From Geobacter sp. (GTDB lineage: Bacteria; Desulfobacterota; Desulfuromonadia; Geobacterales; Pseudopelobacteraceae), in contig VFJW01000017.1 in assembly GCA_009885845.1 (NCBI GenBank), positions 1-64,000 on the forward strand: a stretch of 64,000 bases of DNA, written 5' to 3'. The notes under the pieces were generated by a model that was not told the DNA's origin, did not search any database, and worked only from the letters and a program-made list of their open reading frames with translations. Each line of letters begins with the position of its first letter. The stretch's first letter is position 1. Positions 1 to 10,559 of this stretch are shown one piece after another. The position numbers were made by a program, and so were the translations under genes.

Positions 1-1165
1 ATGTCGGCAGAGCTGATGAGGTAATGCGACCACCTTCGCACATGATGCAGGCGCGTTCAAGCGCATTTTCAAGTTCGCGGATATTGCCCGGCCAGCGATG
101 TGCCATCAAACTGCGCATTGCATCAGGTTCAATGCGCACGACCTGGCTTTCACTACCCCCTGAATAGCGCCTCAGAAAAAATTCTGCCAGCAGAGGTATA
201 TCTTCAACACGTTCGCGCAGCGGCGGCAAATGCAGACAAAACACATTCAGGCGAAAATACAGATCTTCCCGGAAGCGCCCCGTTACAACATCTGCAGACA
301 GATCGCGCGAGGTGGCAGAAATAACTCTGACATCGACTTTCCGTGAAGTTGAACCCCCTACCCTTCTTATTTCACTTTCCTGCAATACCCGCAGCAGCTT
401 GACCTGCAGCGCAAGTGGCATCTCGCCGATTTCATCCAGAAACAGCGTGCCGCCATCAGCCTGTTCAAAAAGCCCGGTTTTGTCACTGGAGGCATCAGTA
501 AAAGCACCCCGCACATGTCCGAACAATTCGCTTTCAAGCAGGCTTTCCGGGATTGCACCGCAATTTACCGCGACAAAAGGTTTTTGAGAGCGCCTGCCGT
601 TCTGATGAACCGCACGGGCAACCAGCTCTTTTCCGGTACCTGACTCGCCAAGTACCAGAATGGTCGTCTTCAGATCGGCAACTTTGCGTATCTGGGTAAA
701 AATCTCCTGCATCCGGGCGGTACGACTGAGAATGCCGCTATAAGAGAACTGGCCGGCAACTGTTTCCCGCAGCTGACTGTTTTCTTCTTTCAGCCGTTCC
801 CGTTCTTCAGCTTTTTTCAGCACCATAATTATTTCATCTTTTTTGAACGGCTTCGAGATGAAGTCATATGCGCCCCGCTTCATGCACTCTATGGCTGTTT
901 CTACAGAACCGTAGGCTGACATCATAATGATCGGAGCGGTGACATGTCTCTCAAGTGCCCGGATAAGAAACGTTTTACCATCCATTTCCGGCATTCGTAT
1001 ATCACAGAGAATATAGTCAAAGGCGGTATCCGCAGTACATCTCAACCCTTCTTCGCCATTCGCCGCCAGCTTTACCCGGTATCCCTGCCGAGTCAGCATA
1101 ACTGACAGCATATGGCGCATATTTTCTTCGTCATCAATGACCAGAATATGTGTAGTGCTGCTCAC
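1..1165 (-). CDS. sigma-54 dependent response regulator (NtrC family), truncated by the window edge at its C-terminus
   Basis: My reverse-strand translation gives a receiver domain ([15 protein letters not shown]), GESGTGKE Walker A and the GAFTDA loop. GTG start overlaps the stop of the upstream histidine kinase gene. Not in the ORF track because it has no stop inside the window. Confidence 0.9.
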   Translation of the reverse strand, partial: MSSTTHILVIDDEENMRHMLSVMLTRQGYRVKLAANGEEGLRCTADTAFDYILCDIRMPEMDGKTFLIRALERHVTAPIIMMSAYGSVETAIECMKRGAYDFISKPFKKDEIIMVLKKAEERERLKEENSQLRETVAGQFSYSGILSRTARMQEIFTQIRKVADLKTTILVLGESGTGKELVARAVHQNGRRSQKPFVAVNCGAIPESLLESELFGHVRGAFTDASSDKTGLFEQADGGTLFLDEIGEMPLALQVKLLRVLQESEIRRVGGSTSRKVDVRVISATSRDLSADVVTGRFREDLYFRLNVFCLHLPPLRERVEDIPLLAEFFLRRYSGGSESQVVRIEPDAMRSLMAHRWPGNIRELENALERACIMCEGGRITSSALPT

Positions 1166-2691
1166 GTCACCTCCTCTGTGGGCGCTGACGGCAACCAGAC
1201 AGTAAAACAGCTCCCTTCACCAACCTTGCTGGTCACCGTAATACGTCCGCCGAACCCCTCAACTATCCGTGCGGATATGGCAAGTCCCAGTCCTGTCCCT
1301 TTGCCGGGCGGCTTGGTAGTATAAAACGGATCAAAAATATGTTTTATGGCCTCCTCCGGAATTCCTGAGCCGCTGTCTGCCACATCGAGCCGGATATGGG
1401 CAGCATCCCGTCCGGCTTGTACTTTTATTGTCCCACCTGCAGGAGTCGCATCACGGCTGTTAAGGAGCAGGTTGATAACCACCTGCTGAAGCTGATGCTG
1501 ATCGCATTGTGCAGTCAACAGGACTTCACCGGTTTCAATGCTGACTGTTACCTGTTTGAAAGCACCCTGACGGTTCATCAGATCGACGGTTGAGAGCACA
1601 ACATCCCGGACGTCAGCGTGCTCACCGCAGGCGGTCCGCGGACGGGAGAAATCCAGCAGACCCCGCACAATCCGGTCAATCCGTGAGCAATCTTCAGTAA
1701 TGCGCCGGGCATAATCCTGAATGTCAGGGTTATCCGGCTGTTCATGTGCGCTCAGCTCTGCATACCCCATGATCGACGCGAGCGGCGTGCCGATTTCGTG
1801 CGCCATCCCGGCAGCCAGCAGACCGATTGAGGCCATTTTCTCCGTACGGATTGTTTCTTCGCGGGCTTGGCCCAGGTCACTGTTTGCTTTTTCGAGTGCG
1901 GTCATCTGTTCGGCTACCTGGCGATCTTTGGCTTGCAGGGTTGCGGCCATTTCATTGAACGCATGGGCCAGTCCTGCCAGTTCGGCACTTCCCGAAACAT
2001 TCAGCCGTTGATTATACTGGCCACCGGTTATTTTTTCCGTTGCCGTCAACAGGCGGTTTATCGGGTTGACAACAATCCGCGACAGCACAAAAGAGCCCAA
2101 ACCAAGTAGCAGTATAAAATCCAGCACAAAGTACGCCATCAGCATCTGCCGTGATCGATTCAAACGGGCTTTTTCAGGGGAGAGCGAGAGCAGCAAACCG
2201 GCTTTACCGACTGACTCCCCATCACGGATAACAGTGATGATCTGCACAATACCACTTCCGTCAGGACTGACAATGCTACCCTCGGCCATTTTTGACGCAC
2301 TCTGGAACGGCACGTATGGATCACTACCCTCGCGGCCTGCGGTGAAGATCGGTTTTCCATTCCGGTCAAGCAGGGTCAGACGGCTGAAAGTGGACTCTGC
2401 GGAGAGTTTTTGAATATATCGTGATGCCTGGGAATCGGGAGATATGAATCCATCCGGGTAGGTCGGTATTGAATCGGGGAGCAGTGCAACAAAAGCCTTG
2501 AGCAGCGTGCGGGCATGTTCCCCTTTTTGAGCATACAGATCGTTGGCAGCCGTTTTGAACGCCAGCAGACTGAAGAGCAGCCAGGTTAATACGAGCAGCA
2601 ATCCCAGAAAAGCCAGGATTGAAACAGTCAGACTGAGACGGTAACGGATCATGGCTACCCCTGGATAAAACCACTCAAACCCAGGTACCAC
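1162..2691 (-). CDS. sensor histidine kinase (two TM, HAMP, HisKA, HATPase_c)
   Basis: H-box GMAHEIGTPLASIMGY, N-box NLLLNSRDA, G-boxes GSGIP and GKGTGLGLA; overlaps the NtrC-family regulator. The true start is probably MIRYRLSLTV. Confidence 0.9.
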   Translation of the reverse strand: MVPGFEWFYPGVAMIRYRLSLTVSILAFLGLLLVLTWLLFSLLAFKTAANDLYAQKGEHARTLLKAFVALLPDSIPTYPDGFISPDSQASRYIQKLSAESTFSRLTLLDRNGKPIFTAGREGSDPYVPFQSASKMAEGSIVSPDGSGIVQIITVIRDGESVGKAGLLLSLSPEKARLNRSRQMLMAYFVLDFILLLGLGSFVLSRIVVNPINRLLTATEKITGGQYNQRLNVSGSAELAGLAHAFNEMAATLQAKDRQVAEQMTALEKANSDLGQAREETIRTEKMASIGLLAAGMAHEIGTPLASIMGYAELSAHEQPDNPDIQDYARRITEDCSRIDRIVRGLLDFSRPRTACGEHADVRDVVLSTVDLMNRQGAFKQVTVSIETGEVLLTAQCDQHQLQQVVINLLLNSRDATPAGGTIKVQAGRDAAHIRLDVADSGSGIPEEAIKHIFDPFYTTKPPGKGTGLGLAISARIVEGFGGRITVTSKVGEGSCFTVWLPSAPTEEVT

Positions 2692-3443
2692 CTGATGAGC
2701 GATCTGCCATAAAAAATATACAGCACCGCAGCAGAGGCAAGATAAGGTCCAAACGGGATTGCCAGTTTTGAATCCTTTTTCTGCAGCAGCATGATGGAAA
2801 CACCGGCAATCGAGCCGATCAGTGAGCTGGCAAAGAGGATAAACAGCACCGCTTTCCAGCCGAGAAAAGCACCCATCATGGCCAGCAGCTTGACATCACC
2901 GCCCCCCATGCCGTCTTTGCCGGTCAGCCGGTGGTACGCCCAGGCAACCAGCAGCAGACTGCCCCCCCCCAACAGAATACCAAGAAGTGAATTCAGCCAG
3001 GAATAACCCGGAATGAAAAACGACAGGATAAATCCGACGGCAATACCGGGCAGCGATATTTCATCAGGGATAATCTGATGTTCAATATCAATAAAGGTGA
3101 TCACAACCAGGGCAGAGCAGAACAGAAATAGAGTCGCAAACGCAAGTGTCGGGCCGAACCGGAGGAACAGCAGCAGAGTCAGGATGCCGTTGAGCAGTTC
3201 AACAAGTGGATACTGAAGAGAAATAGGGACTCCGCACCCCCGGCATTTCCCCCGGAGAAACAGATAGCTCAACAACGGAATATTGTCATACCAGCGAATC
3301 TGATAGGAACAGGCCGGGCAATGCGAGGGAGGAGAAACAATCGATTCGTTCTTCGGCAGACGACAGATACAAACATTGAGGAATGAGCCGACTACCATGC
3401 CGAAAACAAGAGCAAACAGGGGATATAAAACCGTTGGAGTCAT
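2655..3443 (-). CDS. pilD: type IV prepilin peptidase (A24 family)
   Basis: VGSFLNVCICRLP, CPxC motifs (CPACSYQIRWYDNIPLLS; RGKCRGCG), GxGDVKLLAMMGAFLGW. Confidence 0.93.
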   Translation of the reverse strand: MTPTVLYPLFALVFGMVVGSFLNVCICRLPKNESIVSPPSHCPACSYQIRWYDNIPLLSYLFLRGKCRGCGVPISLQYPLVELLNGILTLLLFLRFGPTLAFATLFLFCSALVVITFIDIEHQIIPDEISLPGIAVGFILSFFIPGYSWLNSLLGILLGGGSLLLVAWAYHRLTGKDGMGGGDVKLLAMMGAFLGWKAVLFILFASSLIGSIAGVSIMLLQKKDSKLAIPFGPYLASAAVLYIFYGRSLIRWYLGLSGFIQG

Positions 3444-5185
3444 CAGTCGATACTTTCTGTTACATCCATGGTGATTTGAGACTTCAGATACATCTCAACT
3501 TCGGCGGAGGTCGAGAACGCAAAACACCCTTCCGCAATCCTCGCCGCTCGCTCCAGAGTACAGCGGCGAAGAATCTGTTTCACGCGCAGGAGCGATCCGG
3601 AGCCCATTGAAAGTTCATCAAAACCAAGCCCAAGCAGGACTGGAAGATACAAAGGATCGCCGGCCATTTCGCCGCAAAGACAGGCGGGGATTCCGGCGCC
3701 ATGTGCGGCCTGAACAATGCGGCGCAGGGAACGGAGCACCGCAGGATGAAGCGGTTGATACAGGTGAGAGAGCTGTTCGTTGCTGCGGTCAATCGCCAGA
3801 GTGTACTGTATGAGATCGTTTGTGCCGACACTGAAGAAATCAACCTCACGGGCCAGAAGATCAGCCAGTGTTACTGCCGCCGGTATTTCAATCATCACTC
3901 CTATCTGTACCGCGCTGTCATAGAGGGTACCGGAAGCGTTAAGTTCGCGCTTTGATTCTTCAAGCAGCGCTTTTGCCGTGCGAACTTCCTCCATCCCCGA
4001 AATCATCGGGAACATGATTCTGACCGGACCGTCAGCACTGACCCGCAATATTGCCCGCAGCTGTTTTTTGAATTCATCCGGCATGCTCAAAGACAGTCGA
4101 ATCGCCCTGACACCAAGAGCCGGGTTGGTTTCCGCACTCTGGTCCATCCCTTCAAGGAGTTTGTCGCCACCGGCATCAAGAGTCCGTATAGTAAGCGGGT
4201 GCGGCGCGATTGCCTGCTGCATCGAGCGATACACCGCCAGCTGTTCTTCTTCATCCGGCATAAACGTACGGTTCATAAAGAGCATCTCGGTACGATACAG
4301 CCCTACGCCGCTTCCGCCATGAACCAGCACTGAAGCACCTTCTTCAGGTATTTCAACGTTGCCGCGCAGATGCATCGAATGTCCATCGCGGGTAACTGCC
4401 GGCAAATGAGCGGTTTTCAGAAGTTCATATTCAATATATTCATAATGCTGCTTACGGCTCAGTAATGCCTGAAACGTTTCCTGGTCGGGATCAACAATGA
4501 CAGTGCCTGACAATCCATCAACAATTACCGCGACACCATCCAGCAGAAGTCCGGTTATTCCGTCAATACCCATAACTGCCGGCAGATCGAGGGCGCGAGC
4601 CAGAATTGCCGTGTGAGACGTTCTGCCACCGATTTCCGTTATGATTGCAAGGACATGAGAGCGATTAATTTGAAGCATGTCGGCAGGAGAAAAATCGTGC
4701 GCTGCAATTATTATCTGCCCTTCCTGCTCCGGGAGCGGTTCATCCGCTTCACCGCTCATGCTGCGCAGCACCCGCTCAATAACCGTTTCCACATCGCTGA
4801 TACGTTCGCGAAGATACGGGTCGTCAATGCGGGCAAATTTTTCCCGATAGTGATGCAGCGTCCTGCGCAACGCCCCTTCAGCATTAATCAATCCGGTTTT
4901 GATACTTTCAGAGGTTTCTGTTATCAGGCGATCATCAGCAAGGATCATCAGGTGGGTTTCAATAAAGAAGAGATGGTCTTCACCATTTGTTTCAGCAAGG
5001 CGTGCTTTCAGCTGTTCCAGTTCGATGCGGGTATTTTCGATCGCCTGTGCGAGGCGGGCGGTTTCGTGACACACTGCTTCCGTCGGGATCTGAAATTCCA
5101 GTACAGCACTTCGACTGCGGTCAATAATACGCAACCTTCCCATGGCAATCCCGGGCGAAGCCGCGATTCCTGAGAAGATCCGCAT
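3443..5185 (-). CDS. ptsI: phosphoenolpyruvate-protein phosphotransferase (PTS enzyme I)
   Basis: Active-site GGRTSHTAILAR, GVGLYRTEMLF, FFSVGTNDLIQYTLAIDR, CGEMAGDP. Start at MRIFSGIAASPGIAMG chosen over the upstream Met. Confidence 0.95.
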   Translation of the reverse strand: MRIFSGIAASPGIAMGRLRIIDRSRSAVLEFQIPTEAVCHETARLAQAIENTRIELEQLKARLAETNGEDHLFFIETHLMILADDRLITETSESIKTGLINAEGALRRTLHHYREKFARIDDPYLRERISDVETVIERVLRSMSGEADEPLPEQEGQIIIAAHDFSPADMLQINRSHVLAIITEIGGRTSHTAILARALDLPAVMGIDGITGLLLDGVAVIVDGLSGTVIVDPDQETFQALLSRKQHYEYIEYELLKTAHLPAVTRDGHSMHLRGNVEIPEEGASVLVHGGSGVGLYRTEMLFMNRTFMPDEEEQLAVYRSMQQAIAPHPLTIRTLDAGGDKLLEGMDQSAETNPALGVRAIRLSLSMPDEFKKQLRAILRVSADGPVRIMFPMISGMEEVRTAKALLEESKRELNASGTLYDSAVQIGVMIEIPAAVTLADLLAREVDFFSVGTNDLIQYTLAIDRSNEQLSHLYQPLHPAVLRSLRRIVQAAHGAGIPACLCGEMAGDPLYLPVLLGLGFDELSMGSGSLLRVKQILRRCTLERAARIAEGCFAFSTSAEVEMYLKSQITMDVTESID

Positions 5186-5186
5186 A

Positions 5187-5453
5187 TCACTCCTCTCCGA
5201 AACCGTTGGCAATCAGGTCGCCAATTGCTTGAAAAGCCTCTGCTTCGTCCGGACCATCAACAGTCAGGCTAACAGTCGATCCTTTCGAAGCCGCCAGCAT
5301 CATAATACCCATGATGCTTTTACCGTTGACTTCCACACCCTCACGAGCCAGCTTGACGTCGGAACCGAACCTGCTGGAAGTCTTCACGAAGAGAGCTGAG
5401 GCGCGGGCATGGAGGCCGAGTTTGTTGACAATCTGATATTCTTTCTGAAGCAT
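5187..5453 (-). CDS. ptsH: phosphocarrier protein HPr
   Basis: NKLGLHARASALFVK (His15) and GKSIMGIMMLAASKGS (Ser46 motif). Confidence 0.95.
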   Translation of the reverse strand: MLQKEYQIVNKLGLHARASALFVKTSSRFGSDVKLAREGVEVNGKSIMGIMMLAASKGSTVSLTVDGPDEAEAFQAIGDLIANGFGEE

Positions 5454-5466
5454 CGTTCGGGCACCT

Positions 5467-5859
5467 CTACTTCAATAATTCACCGGCGACAATAATTCCT
5501 TCGCGACCGGTGCGATACAAATCGGCTGCAAGTTCGGCAACCGTCATTCGTTCGCGGTGCGAACAAAAATCAATCACCATCGGAAGATTCACCCCGGTGA
5601 CAACTTCAATACGCCCTTCCTTCAAAAACGACATCGCCATATTTGACGGTGTACCGCCAAAAAGATCGGTCATGATAATAGCCCCGTCTGACTGTACCGC
5701 TTCCACAGCCGACACAACGCGAGCCATAATGTCACCGGCCCGCTCATCAGGAGCGACTTCGACGGTGCTGCAGCATTCAACAGGACCGACAATCATCTCG
5801 GCAGACAACTTCAGGGCGGTCGCCAGCCCGGCGTGGGTAACGAGAACTAATCCAATCAT
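5467..5859 (-). CDS. PTS mannose-type EIIA domain protein
   Basis: MIGLVLVTHAGLATALK (active His), MTDLFGGTPSNMAMSFL; start re-set to the internal Met. Confidence 0.9.
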   Translation of the reverse strand: MIGLVLVTHAGLATALKLSAEMIVGPVECCSTVEVAPDERAGDIMARVVSAVEAVQSDGAIIMTDLFGGTPSNMAMSFLKEGRIEVVTGVNLPMVIDFCSHRERMTVAELAADLYRTGREGIIVAGELLK

Positions 5860-6719
5860 ATATGCCCCTTTTCTATGTCCCGGTGAATAATCCGCACAGA
5901 TGGCCACAATTCCTGTAAATGCATGCCGGTAGCTTCCGCTATGGCAACCGAACGGTGGCGGCCACCGGTACAACCGATCGAAATTGTTAAATACGATTTC
6001 CCTTCCTGTCGATGTGCCGGCAAAAGCATATCCAGAAGGGGGAAAAAATAATCAATAAATTGTGCCGTAACGACATTATCAAGGACATAGTCGCGAACAG
6101 CATCATCCAGGCCTGAGCTTCCTTTCAACTCCGGTACAAAAAACGGGTTCGGGAGAAACCGGACATCCATAACAATACTGGATTCCAGCGGCACTCCGTA
6201 CTTGAATCCGAATGATTGAACTTCAATTACCAGCTGATTTTCTTTCTCTTCGCCCCTGATTATTCTCAGAATGAAGTCCTTAAGCTGATGAACGGTAAAT
6301 TCGGAAGTATCAATTATTCTGGTGGCCATCTGTCGCAAACCGCCCAGACGGTCGCGTTCAATGCGGATACCTTCGGCAACCGTACAGGTGTCATCGACAG
6401 GATGGCGCCGACGCGTCTCGGAAAAACGCCGCAACAGGACGTCATCCAAAGCATCAAAGAAATATATTTCTACGGTATGACCGAGTTCGGTGATCTTGTG
6501 AAACGCACTTTCATATCCTTTGAAAAACTCCCGACCACGGATATCGGCTACCAGCACTATTCCCTTGAACGACTCATCCGATTTGACGATTAAATCAACA
6601 AAGCGCTTGAACAGGCGTATCGGCAGGTTATCAATGCAGTAATACCCTTCGTCTTCCAGGGCTCTGACCGCAGTAGATTTTCCGGAGCCGGACATGCCGG
6701 TGATGACGATAATACGCAT
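5856..6719 (-). CDS. rapZ: RNase adapter / nucleotide-binding protein RapZ (YvcJ family)
   Basis: VITGMSGSGKSTAVRALEDEGYYCIDNLP, SFGFKYGVP, ISIGCTGGRHRSVAIAE. Confidence 0.95.
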   Translation of the reverse strand: MRIIVITGMSGSGKSTAVRALEDEGYYCIDNLPIRLFKRFVDLIVKSDESFKGIVLVADIRGREFFKGYESAFHKITELGHTVEIYFFDALDDVLLRRFSETRRRHPVDDTCTVAEGIRIERDRLGGLRQMATRIIDTSEFTVHQLKDFILRIIRGEEKENQLVIEVQSFGFKYGVPLESSIVMDVRFLPNPFFVPELKGSSGLDDAVRDYVLDNVVTAQFIDYFFPLLDMLLPAHRQEGKSYLTISIGCTGGRHRSVAIAEATGMHLQELWPSVRIIHRDIEKGHI

Positions 6720-6722
6720 GGG

Positions 6723-7682
6723 CTACTCTACCTCATCCCCGAGCGGTCTGGCTTCAATACGGGCCAGAAGCCGTTCCTGAAAATCACGGGCCGAATGATA
6801 CCCCATCCCTTTCAGCAGATTATTCCGCGCTGCCACCTCGATAATTGACCCCAGATTGCGTCCGGGACGAACAGGAATGATGATGTGCGGTATCTCAACA
6901 CCGAGAATCGTCACCGTACGTTCATCCACTCCCAGTCGATCATACTCCTGCAATTCATCCCACTCAACCAGCTCCAGCTGCATATCCACAATTTTCTTGT
7001 CACGGATTGCCGAGACCCCGTAAAGATCCTTGATGTTGATGATACCAAGGCCACGAATCTCCATTAAAAACTGAAGCGACTCATCAGCCTGACCGATCAG
7101 CACTGCCGGCATTTTCTTCTTGATGAACACCATGTCGTCTGCCACCAGGCGATGTCCTCGAATGACAAGATCAAGAGCACATTCACTCTTGCCGATACCG
7201 CTTTTTCCGGTGAGAAGAACTCCGACACCCAGCACATCCATCAGCACTCCATGCAGATGAGTCGTCGGAATCAGTCGTTCCTCAAGGAATTTTGTTATCA
7301 GTGATATGAACGTCGATGATTGATGGGCGGTTGCAAGTACCGGAATTGCATGGGTATCCGCCAGATCGAGCAGGAGTTGTGGCGGGCGCAGATTTTTGGT
7401 AATGATGAAGCAGGATATGGGGAAACTGCAGAGAGCAGCCAGATTCTCTGCAGCAACCCGGTTGTCAATCTGCTGGATGTATGAAATTTCGGTGTTACCG
7501 AGCACCTGCACCCGGTCCGGATGCAGGTGTTCGGTATAACCGGCCAGAGCCAACCCCGGTTTTTGAATGCGTGAGCTGGAGACACGACGGGAGAGCCCCT
7601 GCTTGCCGGTCAGAAGTGACAAGCCGAGACCATATTCATTATCGTCCAGAAGGTCTTGTATCGAGAGAGAAATGCCGTCCAT
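6723..7682 (-). CDS. hprK: HPr kinase/phosphorylase
   Basis: LTGKSGIGKSECALDLVIRGHRLVADD Walker A, EIRGLGIINIKDLYG signature, RPGRNLGSIIEVAARN. Confidence 0.95.
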   Translation of the reverse strand: MDGISLSIQDLLDDNEYGLGLSLLTGKQGLSRRVSSSRIQKPGLALAGYTEHLHPDRVQVLGNTEISYIQQIDNRVAAENLAALCSFPISCFIITKNLRPPQLLLDLADTHAIPVLATAHQSSTFISLITKFLEERLIPTTHLHGVLMDVLGVGVLLTGKSGIGKSECALDLVIRGHRLVADDMVFIKKKMPAVLIGQADESLQFLMEIRGLGIINIKDLYGVSAIRDKKIVDMQLELVEWDELQEYDRLGVDERTVTILGVEIPHIIIPVRPGRNLGSIIEVAARNNLLKGMGYHSARDFQERLLARIEARPLGDEVE

Positions 7683-7697
7683 GATAGTTCTGTCGAG

Positions 7698-8246
7698 CTA
7701 GGCGCGCTGCGGCTCAATCAGGCCGAAATTCCCGTCCTTACGACGGTACAGGACATTAATATCGTTGCTGTCGGCATCGGTGAACACAATAAAATCCTTA
7801 TGAAGTAAATCCATCTGCATGACCGCTTCCTCTACCGACATAGGCTTGGCGGTCTCAGTGGTCGTTTTGATAACGACTGAATCAGAGGCAGCATCAATAC
7901 TCTCGGCTTCAAAAATCCTTTTTGAAAGCTGACGGCCATGCTCGTCCCCGTTCGGCTTATGGGCTTTAATCTTTTCCTTGTAACGGACAAGCTGGCGTTC
8001 AATTTTGTCGATGACCGCATCGATTGCGGCATACATGTCGTGTGTTGCCTCGGAGGCCTTGGTGCTGATACCTTTGGAATTAACGACGATTTCAACAATG
8101 TGCCGGATTTTCTTTTCTACGGAAAAGTAGACCTGTGCGTTAATCGGGCTGTCGATATACTTTGTGACCCGCTCAAGTTTTTCTTCAGCATACGCCTTAA
8201 GGGCTTCGCTCTGTTCCATGTGTCTGAATGTGGTAGTTACCTGCAT
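7698..8246 (-). CDS. hpf: long-form ribosome hibernation promoting factor
   Basis: N-terminal S30AE domain and C-terminal dimerisation domain (SVEEAVMQMDLLHKDFIVFTDADSNDINVLYRRKDGNFGLIEP). Confidence 0.93.
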   Translation of the reverse strand: MQVTTTFRHMEQSEALKAYAEEKLERVTKYIDSPINAQVYFSVEKKIRHIVEIVVNSKGISTKASEATHDMYAAIDAVIDKIERQLVRYKEKIKAHKPNGDEHGRQLSKRIFEAESIDAASDSVVIKTTTETAKPMSVEEAVMQMDLLHKDFIVFTDADSNDINVLYRRKDGNFGLIEPQRA

Positions 8247-8302
8247 ACAATCCTCCTGTGTGATTGGTGTTGTGATGTAGACGAAACCGGGAAATCAGTT
8301 CG

Positions 8303-9745
8303 TCAAAAATGTCTCTTTCGTTCAGAAGATGAGCCCAGATTAAGCATTTCCCGGTACTTGGTTACGGTACGGCGGGCAATATTAACCGTCTCACTCGTAA
8401 GCATCTCGGCAATTTTCTGATCGGAAAGCGGTTTTTGGGAATTCTCTTTTATGATTATCTCTTTAATTCTGTTTTTTACACTCTCTGAGGCGACAAAATC
8501 TCCTTCGCTTGTAGAAAGACCGCTGTTAAAGAAGTATTTCAGTTCCAGCAAGCCCTGCGGTGTCTGCATGTATTTGTTGGTGGTAACCCGGCTGATCGTT
8601 GACTCATGCATACCAATATCTTCGGCAATATCTCTCAGCACCAGAGGGCGCAGGTACTCTATGCCACGATCAAAATATTCGCGTTGAAACCGGATGATAC
8701 TTTTTGCAACCTTGTAGATGGTACGCTGCCGCTGCTGGATACTTTTGATCAGCCAGGCCGCTGAACGCATCTTGTCACTGATATATTGTTCGGTCTGGGA
8801 GTCGATTGTACCATTTCCGCGAACATCTGCATACTGCGTACTGACTTTCAAGCTGGGCAATCCGTCCTCATTGAGCATGACGACATAATCGTCTCCCACT
8901 TTATGCACAAAAATATCGGGCGAAATATAATGCACGTCTTCAGTACTGAATGTTGACCCGGGGCGGGGATCAAATCCGGAAATAATCCGGGAGGCCATCA
9001 GCACCTGATTCATGTCAACTTTCAAAACCCGGACAATCTGTTTGTAGTTACGTTTTTCCAGATCGCCGAGATGATTCTGCAGAATCCTTTCGACAATACT
9101 CCCCTTCATGCCCAGACTTCTGGCCTGTATCAGCAGGCACTCACGCAGATCACGCGCCGCAACGCCGGGGGGATCAAATTCCTGAATGCATTCAAGTACA
9201 TCAAGCACATCTTCTTCGGTTGCAGACGAAGCCACAGCAATTTCCTGCAGAGATGCCCGCAGATAGCCGTAATCATCAACGTTGCCGATGATCACTTCAC
9301 CGACACGAACATCCATTTCAGAATACTGTCCCATATGGAGCTGCCACAAAAGGTGATCGATCAGAGTACCTTTTTTTGTCAGCAGGTTTTCAAAGGAAGG
9401 GCGTTCATCCTCCCCGCCATACTGCTGCTCCCCGGAGCTGTAGTTGTAACCATCAATATAGCTGTCCCAGTCCCGCAGAGTCTCTTCGCCGGTTTCCACT
9501 TCATGGAAGTCGGCCGTGTCCTGCACCGGTTCAGGCTCCAATTCCGCGACTTCCAGGGTATCAGGTTCGGAGATCTCGTCCATTTCAGTGGCTTCTTCAA
9601 GAAGGGGATTCTCTTCAAGCTCCTGAACGACCAGGTCCTGGAGTTCAAGACGCGTTAACTGAAGCAGCTTGATAGCCTGCTGCAACTGAGGAGTCATCAC
9701 CAGTTGCTGGGACATTTTCAGTTGTTGGCGCATCTCCATTGCCAT
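8303..9745 (-). CDS. rpoN: RNA polymerase sigma-54 factor
   Basis: LKMSQQLVMTPQLQQAIKLLQL N-terminus, ESTISRVTTNKYMQTPQG, RpoN box ARRTVTKYREML. Confidence 0.96.
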   Translation of the reverse strand: MAMEMRQQLKMSQQLVMTPQLQQAIKLLQLTRLELQDLVVQELEENPLLEEATEMDEISEPDTLEVAELEPEPVQDTADFHEVETGEETLRDWDSYIDGYNYSSGEQQYGGEDERPSFENLLTKKGTLIDHLLWQLHMGQYSEMDVRVGEVIIGNVDDYGYLRASLQEIAVASSATEEDVLDVLECIQEFDPPGVAARDLRECLLIQARSLGMKGSIVERILQNHLGDLEKRNYKQIVRVLKVDMNQVLMASRIISGFDPRPGSTFSTEDVHYISPDIFVHKVGDDYVVMLNEDGLPSLKVSTQYADVRGNGTIDSQTEQYISDKMRSAAWLIKSIQQRQRTIYKVAKSIIRFQREYFDRGIEYLRPLVLRDIAEDIGMHESTISRVTTNKYMQTPQGLLELKYFFNSGLSTSEGDFVASESVKNRIKEIIIKENSQKPLSDQKIAEMLTSETVNIARRTVTKYREMLNLGSSSERKRHF

Positions 9746-9815
9746 GAAACAGTATCCTCGAACGTAATATAAAAATGGCACTGTAGGGGCGCAATGCTTG
9801 CGCCCTATCTATGCA

Positions 9816-10559
9816 TTACAGCCGGAAGTCTTTACCCAGATAAATTTCCTGAGCTTTTTTGCTCGTTGCTATCTCGTTTGGAGTGCCATATTCAAGCACA
9901 ACACCACTGCTCAAAATATATGCAGAATCACAAACTCCCAGGGTCTCCCGGACATTATGATCTGAAATTAGCACACCGATATTTTTGTTTTTGAGAGATA
10001 CGATCAATCCTTGAATATCAGCAACAGCAATTGGATCAATTCCGGCGAACGGCTCGTCAAGGAGAATGAAGGAAGGGTTTGTGATCAGTGCCCGGGCAAT
10101 TTCAACCCGACGCCGTTCACCGCCTGACAGCGCATACCCCTTGGATGAAGCAATGTGACTGATGGAAAACTCCTCCAGCAGCTGTTCCATTCTTTCCCGG
10201 CCACGGCGTTTATCAGACTCAACCGTTTCAATAATTGCCATCAGATTATCGGCAACAGAGAGCTTGCGAAAAACTGATGCTTCCTGAGGAAGGTAGCTGA
10301 TGCCACGTCGCGCCCGCTGATACATGGGAAGCCCGGTTATCTCTTCATCACCCAGAAACACCTGGCCGCCATCCGGTTGCGCTAATCCGACCACCATATA
10401 AAAGGTTGTGGTTTTACCCGCACCGTTTGGTCCCAACAGCCCGATAACCGACCCTGATGTGATCGCAATATCAACGCCGCCGACCACCTGTCGACTGCCG
10501 TAGCTTTTTTTGAGGGCTCTTGTCCAGAGCCGGGAAGAGTTAACGACTTCCGGCATCAT
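9816..10559 (-). CDS. lptB: LPS export ABC transporter ATP-binding protein
   Basis: GLLGPNGAGKTTTFYMVVGL, LSGGERRRVEIARAL, FILLDEPFAGIDPIAV; start at MMPEVVNSS overlapping lptA. Confidence 0.93.
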   Translation of the reverse strand: MMPEVVNSSRLWTRALKKSYGSRQVVGGVDIAITSGSVIGLLGPNGAGKTTTFYMVVGLAQPDGGQVFLGDEEITGLPMYQRARRGISYLPQEASVFRKLSVADNLMAIIETVESDKRRGRERMEQLLEEFSISHIASSKGYALSGGERRRVEIARALITNPSFILLDEPFAGIDPIAVADIQGLIVSLKNKNIGVLISDHNVRETLGVCDSAYILSSGVVLEYGTPNEIATSKKAQEIYLGKDFRL

